Below, piece by piece: positions 9,137-18,076 of a stretch of 64,000 nucleotides of DNA (positions within the stretch are counted from its first letter, which is position 1; the number at the start of each line of letters is the position of its first letter). A program made the position numbers and the translations under genes. Under the pieces are notes generated by a model. That model was not told where the DNA came from. It worked only from the letters and a program-made list of their open reading frames with translations, and searched no databases. The stretch is from the NCBI GenBank assembly GCA_016219965.1, contig JACRJM010000004.1, positions 558,001 through 622,000 on the forward strand. Direction: 5' to 3'. The DNA comes from Candidatus Schekmanbacteria bacterium (GTDB lineage Bacteria; Schekmanbacteria; GWA2-38-11; J061).

Positions 9137-10168
9137 TTACTCTGTCTGAAGTACTATTTTCCCGAATTGTTTTGCCTCTTCCATGTGCTTCTGGGCAATG
9201 GCTGCGTCTTTTAGCGGGAACACCCTGTCGACTATGGGTTTAGTCCCCGTGGCATTCATAAATTGAAGCAGGCTGCTGAACTCTCCTCTTGTTCCCATTG
9301 TAGAGCCGTAGATTGTGAGCTGATTCCAGAAAATGCGCTGGACATCTGTCTTGGCTATTCCTCCTGTAGTTGCGCCGCAGGTTACAAGTCTGCCTCCTTT
9401 TTTAAGGCACTTCAGGGATATTTCCCATGTATCGCCTGCAACGTTATCAAGGACAACATCAACACATTCTTTTAGAGTTATCTCTCTTATCCGTTTGAAG
9501 ACATCTTCTTTCCTGTAATTTATTCCGTGAGCAGCGCCCAATCCCAGGGCTTTTTTAATTTTTTCATCATCTCCGGAGGTTACAATAACATTTACACCGA
9601 TTGCTTTTGAAATCTGAAGAGCCGCAGTCGCAACTCCACCACCGATCCCCATTATAAGTATGCTTTCACCCGGAATGAGCTTTGCTTTTGTTATGAGCAT
9701 TCTCCACGCTGTAAGAAATGTAAGCGGAAATGCTGCCGCTTCTGCCATGGTGAGATGGCGCGGGGCAGGATGAACATTGACTGAAGGCGCTTTCACATAC
9801 TCTGCGAAGGTTCCGTCGATATGCTCGCCTATGAGGTGGAAAGATGAGCATTCGCTGTGTTCTCCGGCTCTGCAGTACGCGCATTTTCCGCATGATATCC
9901 CGGGGTCAATAACAACCTTGTCTCCCTGATTGATCCCTGTCACTTCCGCACCGCATTCCTCTACTGTACCTGAGCCGTCAGAGCCAAGTATATGCGGGAA
10001 TGATACACTTATTCCGGGAATGCCTGACCTCACCCATATGTCAAGGTGATTAAGTGCTGCATGGCTTACCTTTATCAGGACTTCATCTTTTCCGGTTATT
10101 GGCTTATCAAGTTCTCCGTACTTTATACACTCTGATGTTCCATGATTATTTATATAAGCAGCTTTCAT
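9137..10168 (-). CDS. Zinc-containing medium-chain alcohol dehydrogenase / quinone oxidoreductase
   Basis: This 343-residue cytoplasmic oxidoreductase has the GroES-like fold with HILGSDGSGTVEECG. The structural-zinc cysteine cluster CGKCAYCRAGEHSEC follows. The Rossmann motif GIGGGVATAALQ for NAD(P) is near residue 175. It oxidises alcohols or reduces aldehydes or enones; the substrate is unknown. The frame stays open to 10309, but I chose the ATG at 10168. The family begins MKAAxI, a GGGA lies upstream, and this avoids a 136-base overlap with the next gene. It follows the PNPOx-fold gene by 5 bases, so the two are co-transcribed. Confidence 0.92.
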   Translation of the reverse strand: MKAAYINNHGTSECIKYGELDKPITGKDEVLIKVSHAALNHLDIWVRSGIPGISVSFPHILGSDGSGTVEECGAEVTGINQGDKVVIDPGISCGKCAYCRAGEHSECSSFHLIGEHIDGTFAEYVKAPSVNVHPAPRHLTMAEAAAFPLTFLTAWRMLITKAKLIPGESILIMGIGGGVATAALQISKAIGVNVIVTSGDDEKIKKALGLGAAHGINYRKEDVFKRIREITLKECVDVVLDNVAGDTWEISLKCLKKGGRLVTCGATTGGIAKTDVQRIFWNQLTIYGSTMGTRGEFSSLLQFMNATGTKPIVDRVFPLKDAAIAQKHMEEAKQFGKIVLQTE

Positions 10169-10173
10169 AGTAG

Positions 10174-10698
10174 TTATTTTTCCCACGTTACAAACCAGTA
10201 TCCGTTCCTTGCATCCTGGTATCTGATTTTTTCCGGCTCTATCACTATGATTTTGTAAGGATAAAGCGGGGGAAGACTCTTTTCCTTTATCCCCATTAAT
10301 TTTATACATTCAAGGAAGATTTTCCTGTTTTCGTCCTTGCCGTAAACCTTTGCTTTTCCCCAGAGCTGAATTCCGCGGGAACTGAAATAATCTGATTTCC
10401 GGTCATAGTGGTTTGCAATAGACGCAGAAACTTTGGGGTTCTTTTTTATGTTGTTGATTTTTACTCCACCTTCGGAGAAGAGGTATATTCTAAGCCCCTT
10501 GTTTCTGAACTCTATGGGAGTCACCCTCGGAATATTATTACTGCATGTTCCGAGATGTATCACCGTATGTTCATCCATATATTTTATTATTGCTTTTTTA
10601 ACTGATACAGGAGTCATTTTATCGTTAATTTTTATTCCTCTGGACTCCATTGCTTTTCTGAGGCTTCCGTCAATTCTTGGAACATGTAATTTTTCCAT
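10174..10698 (-). CDS. Pyridoxamine 5'-phosphate oxidase-fold (FMN-binding split-barrel) protein
   Basis: This 174-residue protein has the split beta-barrel signature AIIKYMDEHTVIHLGTCSNNIPRVTPIEFRNKG and later NIKKNPKVSASIA and GIQLWGKAKVYG. Members bind FMN, F420 or heme and often reduce small molecules. An N-terminal extension of about 25 residues precedes the fold. A very good Shine-Dalgarno GGAGGGG lies 5 bases before the ATG. It is the promoter-proximal gene of a pair with the alcohol dehydrogenase. The cofactor cannot be assigned from the sequence alone. Confidence 0.85.
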   Translation of the reverse strand: MEKLHVPRIDGSLRKAMESRGIKINDKMTPVSVKKAIIKYMDEHTVIHLGTCSNNIPRVTPIEFRNKGLRIYLFSEGGVKINNIKKNPKVSASIANHYDRKSDYFSSRGIQLWGKAKVYGKDENRKIFLECIKLMGIKEKSLPPLYPYKIIVIEPEKIRYQDARNGYWFVTWEK

Positions 10699-10790
10699 TT
10701 AAACCCCTCCGTGAACTTTTTACGATAGTTTAGAATGGCAACAATTACAGGTGTCTGTCAAGTTAAACCGCTAATGTATACCGAAAGATT

Positions 10791-10819
10791 TTGTTTCCCC
10801 CGACAGAGTGTGGTAAAAT
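10791..10819 (+). promoter_or_regulatory. Candidate sigma-70 promoter of the phosphofructokinase gene
   Basis: TTGTTT (10791-10796) and TAAAAT (10814-10819) are spaced by 17 bases. The start codon lies about 40 bases downstream. The same hexamer pair with the same spacing precedes the OmpA-lipoprotein gene at 17159-17187. Confidence 0.5.
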
Positions 10820-10860
10820 ATTTTATCTTTTTCTTTATGATTATTTGAAAGGAGATGGAC

Positions 10861-11961
10861 GTGAAAAATAATGGAGGAATTAAACGAGTCGGCGTGCTTA
10901 CCGGTGGCGGAGATTGTCCGGGTCTTAATGCTGTTATAAGGGTTGTAGCCAAGAAGGCTATCAATGATTTTGGAATAGAAGTCGTTGGTATCGAAGATGG
11001 ATATCAGGGGCTAATGGAAATGAGGACCCGGGATTTAACTTTCATGAATGTCTCGGGCATACTTACTGAAGGAGGTACGATCCTTGGGACTTCCAATAAG
11101 GCGAATCCTTTCAGCCATCCAGTCAGAAGAGGTGACAAGCTGGTTTTTATGGACAAATCCGATGATGCTGTATGCAACTTTAAGAAGCTTCAGCTTGATG
11201 CGCTTTTGTGTATAGGCGGAGACGGGACTCTTCAGATAGCACTGAAACTTTTTAAAAAGGGGATTCCGATCGTAGGAATACCAAAGACCATTGATAATGA
11301 CCTTTGCGAGACAGACTATACCTTCGGATTTAACACTGCCCTTGAAACAGCAACTGAGGCTATAGATAAGATACATTCGACGGCGCAGTCGCATCATCGC
11401 GTAATGCTGGTTGAAGTCATGGGAAGATATGCGGGATGGATAGCGCTTCATTCAGGACTTGCAGGCGGAGGAGATATCATTCTGATACCTGAGATCCCAT
11501 TCAGCATAGAAAGCATTTGTGAATGGGTGACTTACAGGTCAAAAACCGGGAAGAAATTCAGCCTTGTAGTTGTAGCTGAAGGGGCCAAACCAAAAGGCGG
11601 AATCATGGTGGTTAAAAAAGTTATAAAGGACAGCCCTGATCCGGTAAGGCTTGGCGGAATTGGTAACAGGGTCGGAGATGAAATTGAAAGACTCACAGGA
11701 CTTGAAACAAGGGTTGCTGTGCTGGGTCATCTTCAAAGAGGAGGTGTCCCTTCAGCATATGACAGAATACTCGCCACCAGGTTCGGGTCTTATGCAGTGG
11801 ATCTTCTGATGAAGAAATCTTTCGGTAATATGGTTGCTATAAAAGGTGACGACATCGTGTCTGTGCCGATTTCAAAAGCTGTTAAAAGACTCAAGCTTGT
11901 TGATCCAAAATCTGTGCTTATAAAGACAGCAAGGTCAGTTGGAACATGCATGGGAGACTAA
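10861..11961 (+). CDS. pfkA: 6-phosphofructokinase (group III type)
   Basis: This cytoplasmic enzyme of about 366 residues phosphorylates fructose 6-phosphate to the 1,6-bisphosphate. It shows LTGGGDCPGLNAVIR at the N-terminus, GGDGTL (Gly122), the catalytic PKTIDND (Lys142), EVMGRYAGWIA and LGHLQRGG. An Asp in place of Gly122 would indicate pyrophosphate as donor. Gly here predicts ATP, while Lys142 is the residue shared by PPi enzymes and by ATP enzymes of group III. The GTG at 10861 is preferred because AAAGGAG lies 6 bases before it. The in-frame ATG at 10855 directly abuts that site. No effector loop is obvious. Confidence 0.95.
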   Translation: MKNNGGIKRVGVLTGGGDCPGLNAVIRVVAKKAINDFGIEVVGIEDGYQGLMEMRTRDLTFMNVSGILTEGGTILGTSNKANPFSHPVRRGDKLVFMDKSDDAVCNFKKLQLDALLCIGGDGTLQIALKLFKKGIPIVGIPKTIDNDLCETDYTFGFNTALETATEAIDKIHSTAQSHHRVMLVEVMGRYAGWIALHSGLAGGGDIILIPEIPFSIESICEWVTYRSKTGKKFSLVVVAEGAKPKGGIMVVKKVIKDSPDPVRLGGIGNRVGDEIERLTGLETRVAVLGHLQRGGVPSAYDRILATRFGSYAVDLLMKKSFGNMVAIKGDDIVSVPISKAVKRLKLVDPKSVLIKTARSVGTCMGD

Positions 11962-11975
11962 AGGCTGGAGTCAGA

Positions 11976-14897
11976 CTATGAGAGCAGGATAGGATGGCAC
12001 GACTGCGCTAATATGCCATTGATTTTATCAAGCAGCTCTTTTTGATCAAATGGTTTTTCAATATTTGGGATGTTGTTGTTAAGGATGAACTGATTTACGT
12101 TCGGATTTATCGTGTCGCCTGTTACTATCAGAAACTTTGAAAGAAGGTCAGGTCGTATATCAACCAGAGCATTATAGACTTTCTGTCCGTTCATAACCGG
12201 CATTTTTATATCACAGAGTATAAGGTCATACTCTGATTTCATAATCATATCAATGCCGGACTTTCCATTTCTCGCTACTTCAACTTCGTGACCCTGCATT
12301 TTGAGAAGATCGTATAATAATGAAGACACTATTTCGTCATCATCGATTACAAGGATGTTTTTATGGGCTGCAAGTAATTGGTTATTCTCATTTCCGGAGC
12401 TGTCGTATTCCAGAGAAGTGTCTTTAGATATGACAGGCAGAGTCATAGTGAATGTGGCTCCCTCATGGTCAGTACTGCTGGCAGATATTTCTCCATCATG
12501 TTCTTTTATTATCCCGTAGCAAACGCTAAGGCCAAGTCCGGTTCCCTTGCCGGGTTCCTTTGTCGTAAAAAAAGGAGTGAATATGTTTCTGAGATTTTGC
12601 TTTGATATGCCGGGGCCATTGTCTGATATTGAAATCAATATCTGTCCGTTATGCAGAGATGTCCTGAGCCTTAGTGTCTTCACCCGTTCGATTTCACAAT
12701 CAAGCATGGCATATTGGGCATTATTGATGATGTTGAGAAATACCTGCTGGAGCTGGTGCGGGTCAGCCATAGTCTTTGGCAGGGTTTCGTCAAACTCTGT
12801 ATTTACGTTTATGCCGCTTACTCTCAGATCGTATGATTTAAGATCAATAGAGTTTCTTAACAGCCGGTTTATATCAACGTAATTCCTTTCAGGTTTATGC
12901 TTTCTTGCAAATGTCAGAAGGTTCTGAACGATCTTCCGGCACCTTAAGGATTCATTATGAATTTTTTCAATTTTATTCTTTATCTTTGAGTCAAGATTAT
13001 AGCTGAGCAGCAGTTCCGAGTATCCCATAACCCCTGTCAATGGATTGTTGAGTTCGTGGGCAATTCCAGATATCATTTCTCCAAGTACAGACATTTTTTC
13101 TGCCTGGAGTAATAATTCTTCAAGTTCTTTTTTCTCGGTAATGTCCTTGATGATGATTATTATTGCTTCATGCCCGCTGTATTTCAAAGTACTTGCATTG
13201 ACCTCGACAATCACATCATTGCCATTTTTATTCTTCAGCGTTATATCGCATGCACATCCTTCTGAACTTTCGTTTATACATCTCAGATAGTTTTCATATG
13301 CATCCGGGACTTCGGTTAAAAGTAAGCTCATGTTTTTTCCGAGCAGTTCATCTTTTCTGTACCCGGTAATTGTCTCGAACATACCATTGCAGTCTATTAT
13401 ATCAGAGTCATTGCTGTTGATTATGACAATCCCGTCCATGGCGTGTTCAAACAGGTTTCTATATTTTTCTTCAGATTCGACAATCTGATTTTTAAGTCTC
13501 TTTTTCTCTGTTATGTCTTTCATTATGTGAACTACTCTGTTTACTTTTTTGTCGTTTTCATAAATCGGATATGATGAAACGCTATATGTCCCTTCGGATA
13601 TTGCTATTTCGTTTTCAGCCTCATCAGCAGTTATTCCCGCTCTTTTGCGGGATAGGATATGAGAAGTCTCTAAATGGTTATCCTTTGAATTCGGTATTAT
13701 ATTGCTGATGTTCTTGCCTATGATATTAAATCCGAATTTATCAAGAGATGAGCGGTTTGCCCTTGAAATCATATTATCTTCATCAACAATTATTATATAA
13801 TCCTTGATGGAATCAAAAGTGTCCTCCCATTCTTTTTTTGCTTTTCTCATTTCATTCATGCGTACGGCATCCGCTTTAAGACACAGTCTTCTGGAATTGA
13901 GTTTTGAAACTGCTATCGATCCTCCTATGACGCCAATGATTACGAATAAAGCAAGTCCTGTGATATCTCTGAAATTCTTGGAAATAAAAGCTGTCGTTTT
14001 TTCCTGGTCCCCTTTTATGACTATATGAAGATGGGATGAAGGAATATCGCTTCGAATAAAGGCGGCAAACTTCGTTGAATGGTCTTTCATCTCATATTTG
14101 CCTGATCCTTCTTTAAGAAAAAAAGCATCTTTGAAAGTATTGAATGACGTATGGCATCTGAAACATTTTTCTTCAGTGTGAAGTACATTCCTTGCTACCA
14201 TTGTTTGATTGGCAGAGCTGTATATAAGACTCCCTTCATCATCCAGAATAAAGAAATCATCATTTTTTGATACAATTCCTGATGGAGGCATGTAGGACTC
14301 TATAAAGTTTTTTACATCAATTAAAAAAGAGATACTGCCAATGCACTGCCACTTCCCATTTATTTTTTTCTGCATTGGCGATGTGATCAGGAACTCTGTT
14401 TTTGGTATGTCTTTTTTTTCTGGACCAGTTGAGGAATCATAGAAAAAAGTGCTTATAACTGGAACAGCATTCAGCCCTGCATTGTTTTTTAATGAAGAAA
14501 TCTTAGGCAGGTGTTCTGTTATAGTTTGTGTGATACTAGCAGGGTATATAACATGCCCGTTTTCATTCCTTATGATGGTTGTTATTATTATTCTGTCAGG
14601 TCCAATGGCCCGTCTATTGTTATTAATAAATGTATCTATATCTCTTTTAAAGCGTTCTGGTCCCTCTGGAGGTTCCTCTGACAGATGTACTGCAAAATGA
14701 GATAGATCCCGGGTCAAATAAGTAAAAGCGTTTTTGACCGTACTTGAAACATAAATTGCTTTTAACTTCTGTGAAACTTGAAACTGCCTCAGTGATTCTG
14801 ATCTTGTTTGCCTGTATATATTGAATGAAGAGAATAGCGATATGATAATTATGGCTATGGTTACAGCATATATTATGTAATTCTCTTTATGTTTCAT
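11976..14897 (-). CDS. Hybrid sensor histidine kinase with periplasmic heme-binding (CXXCH) sensor, two PAS domains and receiver
   Basis: This 973-residue inner-membrane protein has helices near residues 8-24 and 315-340. A periplasmic sensor of about 290 residues lies between them and carries CFRCH at 245-249, a c-type heme motif. After the membrane come two PAS domains (about 365-470 and 480-600). HisKA with phospho-acceptor IAHELNNPLTG, HATPase (DNGPGISKQN, GTGLGLSVCYGI) and a C-terminal receiver (VIDDD, phospho-Asp in LILCDIKMP) follow. Periplasmic sensors with one CXXCH often resemble the Tll0287-like (DUF3365) family, which senses redox, gas or ligand state. It is monocistronic here and its output partner is unknown. 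Confidence 0.93.
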   Translation of the reverse strand: MKHKENYIIYAVTIAIIIISLFSSFNIYRQTRSESLRQFQVSQKLKAIYVSSTVKNAFTYLTRDLSHFAVHLSEEPPEGPERFKRDIDTFINNNRRAIGPDRIIITTIIRNENGHVIYPASITQTITEHLPKISSLKNNAGLNAVPVISTFFYDSSTGPEKKDIPKTEFLITSPMQKKINGKWQCIGSISFLIDVKNFIESYMPPSGIVSKNDDFFILDDEGSLIYSSANQTMVARNVLHTEEKCFRCHTSFNTFKDAFFLKEGSGKYEMKDHSTKFAAFIRSDIPSSHLHIVIKGDQEKTTAFISKNFRDITGLALFVIIGVIGGSIAVSKLNSRRLCLKADAVRMNEMRKAKKEWEDTFDSIKDYIIIVDEDNMISRANRSSLDKFGFNIIGKNISNIIPNSKDNHLETSHILSRKRAGITADEAENEIAISEGTYSVSSYPIYENDKKVNRVVHIMKDITEKKRLKNQIVESEEKYRNLFEHAMDGIVIINSNDSDIIDCNGMFETITGYRKDELLGKNMSLLLTEVPDAYENYLRCINESSEGCACDITLKNKNGNDVIVEVNASTLKYSGHEAIIIIIKDITEKKELEELLLQAEKMSVLGEMISGIAHELNNPLTGVMGYSELLLSYNLDSKIKNKIEKIHNESLRCRKIVQNLLTFARKHKPERNYVDINRLLRNSIDLKSYDLRVSGINVNTEFDETLPKTMADPHQLQQVFLNIINNAQYAMLDCEIERVKTLRLRTSLHNGQILISISDNGPGISKQNLRNIFTPFFTTKEPGKGTGLGLSVCYGIIKEHDGEISASSTDHEGATFTMTLPVISKDTSLEYDSSGNENNQLLAAHKNILVIDDDEIVSSLLYDLLKMQGHEVEVARNGKSGIDMIMKSEYDLILCDIKMPVMNGQKVYNALVDIRPDLLSKFLIVTGDTINPNVNQFILNNNIPNIEKPFDQKELLDKINGILAQSCHPILLS

Positions 14898-15112
14898 CAG
14901 ATAATTAAATTTATAAAAAATAAAAACAGCTCCACCTTTGAACTGCTATTGCAAAATAGCTGCCAACCCTGAGATGTCATAAAAAGATAAGTATGTGTAA
15001 TTAGTTATTAAAATGGAAAGACGTTTTGAATTTTATCTGGTATTATAATGACATTTTATTCTCATAGATGACAAAATCTGTCTTCTTTGTATTATGAAAT
15101 AGGAATATAAAA
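14898..15112. other. Intergenic region with no gene seen
   Basis: This AT-rich spacer between the divergent histidine kinase and the UspA unit must hold both promoters. I found no confident promoter, hairpin or open frame on either strand in this part. Confidence 0.5.
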
Positions 15113-15265
15113 TTGAGTCTTCTGAAATCTCTTTTTGCTGACCGTTTATTAAGGTTGAAATCTGCTGCAAAGTTCTTTAAATTCATAATAGAGAACAAAA
15201 AAACTAAAAAAAATATGGAAACTGTAAAAGAGAGGAATGTCGAGCCTAAAGAAGTTAAATGTTGA
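15113..15265 (+). CDS. Possible small basic amphipathic protein upstream of uspA
   Basis: A TTG-started frame of 50 residues begins LSLLKSLFADRLLRLKSAAKF and ends EPKEVKC. It is Lys-rich with an amphipathic N-terminal helix pattern. AGGA lies about 8 bases before the TTG, and the stop is 21 bases before the UspA start, a normal operon spacing. There is no homologue I recognise and TTG is a weak start, so this could be chance. An antisense frame covers the same region, has no ribosome site and looks spurious. Confidence 0.3.
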   Translation: MSLLKSLFADRLLRLKSAAKFFKFIIENKKTKKNMETVKERNVEPKEVKC

Positions 15266-15286
15266 TAAATTAATAAGGAGATAGCC

Positions 15287-16186
15287 ATGGAAATATTCAA
15301 AAATGTTCTGGTCCCTGTTGATTTTTCAGAAGGTTCGGAAAGTGCTTTTAAGCTTGCCCTTTTTTTCGGTAAAGGAAAGGGTGCTAAAATTTATCTGACC
15401 CATATAATATCAGATCCACAGATTACGGATCCATTGTATACAGCCAATATTTATCCCAAAATTTATTTCGATGATATCAAGCGCGAACTGGAAGAGAAGA
15501 TAAGAAGCATGTATGCTCCGAGAATAGATGGAGTCGGTGAAATTGATGTCATAGTCACACAGGGGTACCCTTCATCAGAGATAGCATTGCTTGCTGAAAA
15601 ATTAGATATAGACTTGGTAGTTATGGGTACTCACGGGAGACATGGATTCAGTCATATGCTTCTTGGAAGTGTGGCTGAAAAGGTGATACGGGAGTCAAAA
15701 GTTCCGGTATTAACTGTAAAACTTGACCACAAGATCGCTGTTGAATCTTACAATATAAACAATATCCTGGTTCCTGTTGACTTTTCAGAAATGTCGGAGA
15801 AGGCATTTGATGTGGCGTTGAAAATAGGCAGTTTCTTTAATTCCGAAATAACAGTTCTTTTTGTGAACCAACCTGTTTCCTATTATCCTTACTATCTCAG
15901 CGACTATTATTCCGAAGAAAGTTTGATTGAGAAAATAGATGAACAGGTTGTGACAAAGCTTGCTGTGCTTGTGAAAGGCAGAGGGGCGGGTTACAGAAAT
16001 ATAAATACTGTTATTAAGAGGGGTGATCCCCATCAGAAAATAAACGAGGTTGCTGATGAAACAGGAAGCAACATGATAATTATGGGTACTCACGGGAGAA
16101 AAGGATTGGCCCACATGGTCATGGGGAGTGTAGCTGAGCGTGTTGTGCGTACTTCTCACATTCCTGTAATGACAGTCAGGGGCTGA
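15287..16186 (+). CDS. Tandem-domain universal stress protein (UspA family)
   Basis: This 299-residue cytoplasmic protein consists of two Usp domains (residues 1-145 and 150-299). Each begins NxLVPVDFSExSE. Each ends with the ATP-binding signature GTHGR(H/K)G followed by (M/L)GSVAE(K/R)V(I/V)R. Both nucleotide sites therefore look intact. Double Usp proteins act as stress-induced ATP-binding regulators; a specific role cannot be inferred. GGAG sits 6 bases before the ATG. Confidence 0.93.
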   Translation: MEIFKNVLVPVDFSEGSESAFKLALFFGKGKGAKIYLTHIISDPQITDPLYTANIYPKIYFDDIKRELEEKIRSMYAPRIDGVGEIDVIVTQGYPSSEIALLAEKLDIDLVVMGTHGRHGFSHMLLGSVAEKVIRESKVPVLTVKLDHKIAVESYNINNILVPVDFSEMSEKAFDVALKIGSFFNSEITVLFVNQPVSYYPYYLSDYYSEESLIEKIDEQVVTKLAVLVKGRGAGYRNINTVIKRGDPHQKINEVADETGSNMIIMGTHGRKGLAHMVMGSVAERVVRTSHIPVMTVRG

Positions 16187-16206
16187 TGCTAAACAAAATA
16201 AGATGG

Positions 16207-17025
16207 TTAGAACTTTACTGAAGGCGGTAAGGTTTGTAGAATCATAACTTCCGGGTTTACACCTATTTCAAGCCCGTATTTGAAGCCTTCATCTTCAATG
16301 AGATTGAATTCTACCCATCTGCCCCGCCTGAAAAGCAAATAATTCCTTTCTTCTTCCGTATAATGTTCTGTTTTTCTTTTTTCAACTATGTTGAAATAAG
16401 TGTCTATAAATGTGTTCCCCACAGTTTGGATAAAATCAAACTCCTGTGCCGGCAGATCAAATGCAATGCCTGCAAGGCCTCCTCTTGGTTCATTCCGGTA
16501 TTTAAGCCAGAAAGTCTTTTTCAGGTTTTCTCTAAGGTTGTCATAATCTTTGGAGAAGTTTGCGCACACCTTCTTGAAATTACCGGAGAAGAGTTCTATA
16601 TCCTCTTTGAACGGAATATAAGGAGAAAGGTCAGTGCCACCGCCGGTACGTCCGTTTGAACTTGATCTATAACGCAAGCTCAATGTACCTACGGGAACTT
16701 TAGGATTCATCATGTGCGAACAGATTTCAAAAACCTGCATATAGACTTTTCCACCGGGTAAATTTTTTACATCCTTCATGTTGTCAGGAATTTCTGCATC
16801 CTTAGGAATCTCGCGCTCTTTTTCTCCCCTGCATATGCTTATTTTTTCAAATACTTTTCCCCTTATTATTGAAAGAGTGGTGGCTCCGCCGGTGCTCTCA
16901 AAAATCTTTTTTTCATATTTGTCTGAATCTTCGATTGCAAAAACTCTTGAAAGTGCTTTTTCCCTCAGACCGTCAAAAAGTAATTTGTAATTTGCCGCAT
17001 TGTCATGGAAGCTATTTGAGTTCAT
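16207..17025 (-). CDS. hemF: Oxygen-dependent coproporphyrinogen III oxidase
   Basis: This 272-residue cytoplasmic enzyme converts coproporphyrinogen III to protoporphyrinogen IX with O2, a late heme-synthesis step. Family motifs are VPVGTLSLRYR with GRTGGGTDLSPYIPF, WLKYRNEPRGGLAGIAFD and the C-terminal RRGRWVEFNLIEDEGFKYGLE. The frame is open to 17157. I chose the ATG at 17025 because CAGGAG lies 9 bases upstream and the residues before it (Ile/Tyr/His-rich) are unlike the family. Its presence means the cell meets oxygen at least sometimes. Confidence 0.92.
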   Translation of the reverse strand: MNSNSFHDNAANYKLLFDGLREKALSRVFAIEDSDKYEKKIFESTGGATTLSIIRGKVFEKISICRGEKEREIPKDAEIPDNMKDVKNLPGGKVYMQVFEICSHMMNPKVPVGTLSLRYRSSSNGRTGGGTDLSPYIPFKEDIELFSGNFKKVCANFSKDYDNLRENLKKTFWLKYRNEPRGGLAGIAFDLPAQEFDFIQTVGNTFIDTYFNIVEKRKTEHYTEEERNYLLFRRGRWVEFNLIEDEGFKYGLEIGVNPEVMILQTLPPSVKF

Positions 17026-17158
17026 AAAGACTACTCCTGAAAAATTATTACTTCTGTAAATACTAATAGTATCACTGTATAAAATTAGCATTCTGCTGAT
17101 AAAGAAGTCAATGTGTCTTGTATAAATATCAATTCTAAAATATATTTGTGATGACATA

Positions 17159-17187
17159 TTGTTTTTTTAGACGCTTAATATTAAAAT
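17159..17187 (+). promoter_or_regulatory. Candidate sigma-70 promoter of the OmpA-like lipoprotein gene
   Basis: TTGTTT and TAAAAT are 17 bases apart. The start codon follows about 38 bases downstream, behind AAGGAGG. Confidence 0.5.
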
Positions 17188-17224
17188 AAATTTTAGGGGT
17201 AGTGAAAAATAAGGAGGAAATTGT

Positions 17225-17932
17225 ATGAAGGCTATGAAAAAGATTGTGTGTGTTCTTCTTGTTGCGTTTGCACTTACAGCGTGCGAGAGCATGAAAGCGG
17301 CATGGGAGCGGGATGAAGTTAAAGGAGCAACAATAGGTGCGGGAGTCGGTGCAGGTGCAGGAGCGATTATTGGTGCTGCCACAGGACATACAGGTGTAGG
17401 GACTGCAATAGGTGCGGGAGTTGGTGCCCTTGGAGGCGGTCTGATAGGGCGTATGATGCAGAATCAGAAAGAGGAGCTTCAGACTGTTACAGCAAAAATG
17501 AATGATCAGCAGTCACAGATAGACCAGATGAAAACAGAGCAGGCTTCTGTTAAAAGCGAGGGGAATAACTTAATAGTGAATATGAAGGGAGATGCCCTTT
17601 TTGCAACTGATTCCTCATCACTTCAGGCAGGCGCCTTCAATAATCTGAGAGAAATTGCAGGTATCTTGAAAAAATACCCTGATACTAAGGTTGTTATAAA
17701 AGGGTACACAGACAGTGTAGGAACAGATGATTATAATCAAAAACTTTCTGAAAACAGGGCAAATTCAGTGAAGAACGTCCTTCTCGGTGAAGGCGTTGCT
17801 TCTGAACGCATTACTACAATCGGCTATGGCAAGAGCTTCCCTGTGGCAAGCAACGATACTCCTGAAGGAAGACAGATGAACAGGCGTGTGGAGATAGTGG
17901 TTGTTCCGAAGGAAGAAGCAAATCAATCATAG
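17225..17932 (+). CDS. OmpA-family peptidoglycan-associated lipoprotein with glycine-zipper domain
   Basis: This 235-residue protein has a lipoprotein signal with lipobox LTAC (Cys20). A glycine-zipper helix pair (about residues 34-78, GAGVGAGAGAIIGAATG) follows, then a short coiled coil and a C-terminal OmpA domain (residues 115-230). The OmpA domain carries the peptidoglycan-binding signature GYTDSVGTDDYNQKLSENRA. It would sit in the outer membrane and hold the cell wall, like the YiaD/Pal group. AAGGAGG precedes the ATG and a strong terminator follows, so it is monocistronic. Confidence 0.93.
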   Translation: MKAMKKIVCVLLVAFALTACESMKAAWERDEVKGATIGAGVGAGAGAIIGAATGHTGVGTAIGAGVGALGGGLIGRMMQNQKEELQTVTAKMNDQQSQIDQMKTEQASVKSEGNNLIVNMKGDALFATDSSSLQAGAFNNLREIAGILKKYPDTKVVIKGYTDSVGTDDYNQKLSENRANSVKNVLLGEGVASERITTIGYGKSFPVASNDTPEGRQMNRRVEIVVVPKEEANQS

Positions 17933-17954
17933 TCTCAGTTTATTGAATCAGTTG

Positions 17955-17985
17955 AAAGGCAGGGCAAACACCCTGCCTTTTTATT
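17955..17985 (+). terminator. Rho-independent terminator
   Basis: AAAGGCAGGG and CCCTGCCTTT form a perfect 10 bp stem around CAAACA, followed by TTTATT. Confidence 0.9.
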
Positions 17986-18024
17986 CATATCCCCGGTATT
18001 CCTATTTTACATCTTCGATTCCTA

Positions 18025-18052
18025 TTGACAGAGTGGATATATATACTATTTT
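18025..18052 (+). promoter_or_regulatory. Weak candidate promoter for the small secreted Cys protein
   Basis: TTGACA at 18025-18030 is followed 16 bases later by TATTTT at 18047-18052. The start codon is 25 bases downstream with AGGAGGTGAAAGG as ribosome site. Confidence 0.35.
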
Positions 18053-18076
18053 TTTTGACAGAGGAGGTGAAAGGAA

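Noticed and set aside
9137-10309. Longer alcohol dehydrogenase starting at 10309
   Set aside because: The extra 47 residues are outside the family, lack a ribosome site and overlap the PNPOx-fold gene by 136 bases.
15043-15300. 85-codon minus-strand frame upstream of uspA
   Set aside because: It overlaps the uspA start, has no ribosome site and reads as antisense of AT-rich sequence.
16207-17157. Longer HemF starting at 17157
   Set aside because: The extra 44 residues are not family-like and CAGGAG supports the ATG at 17025.
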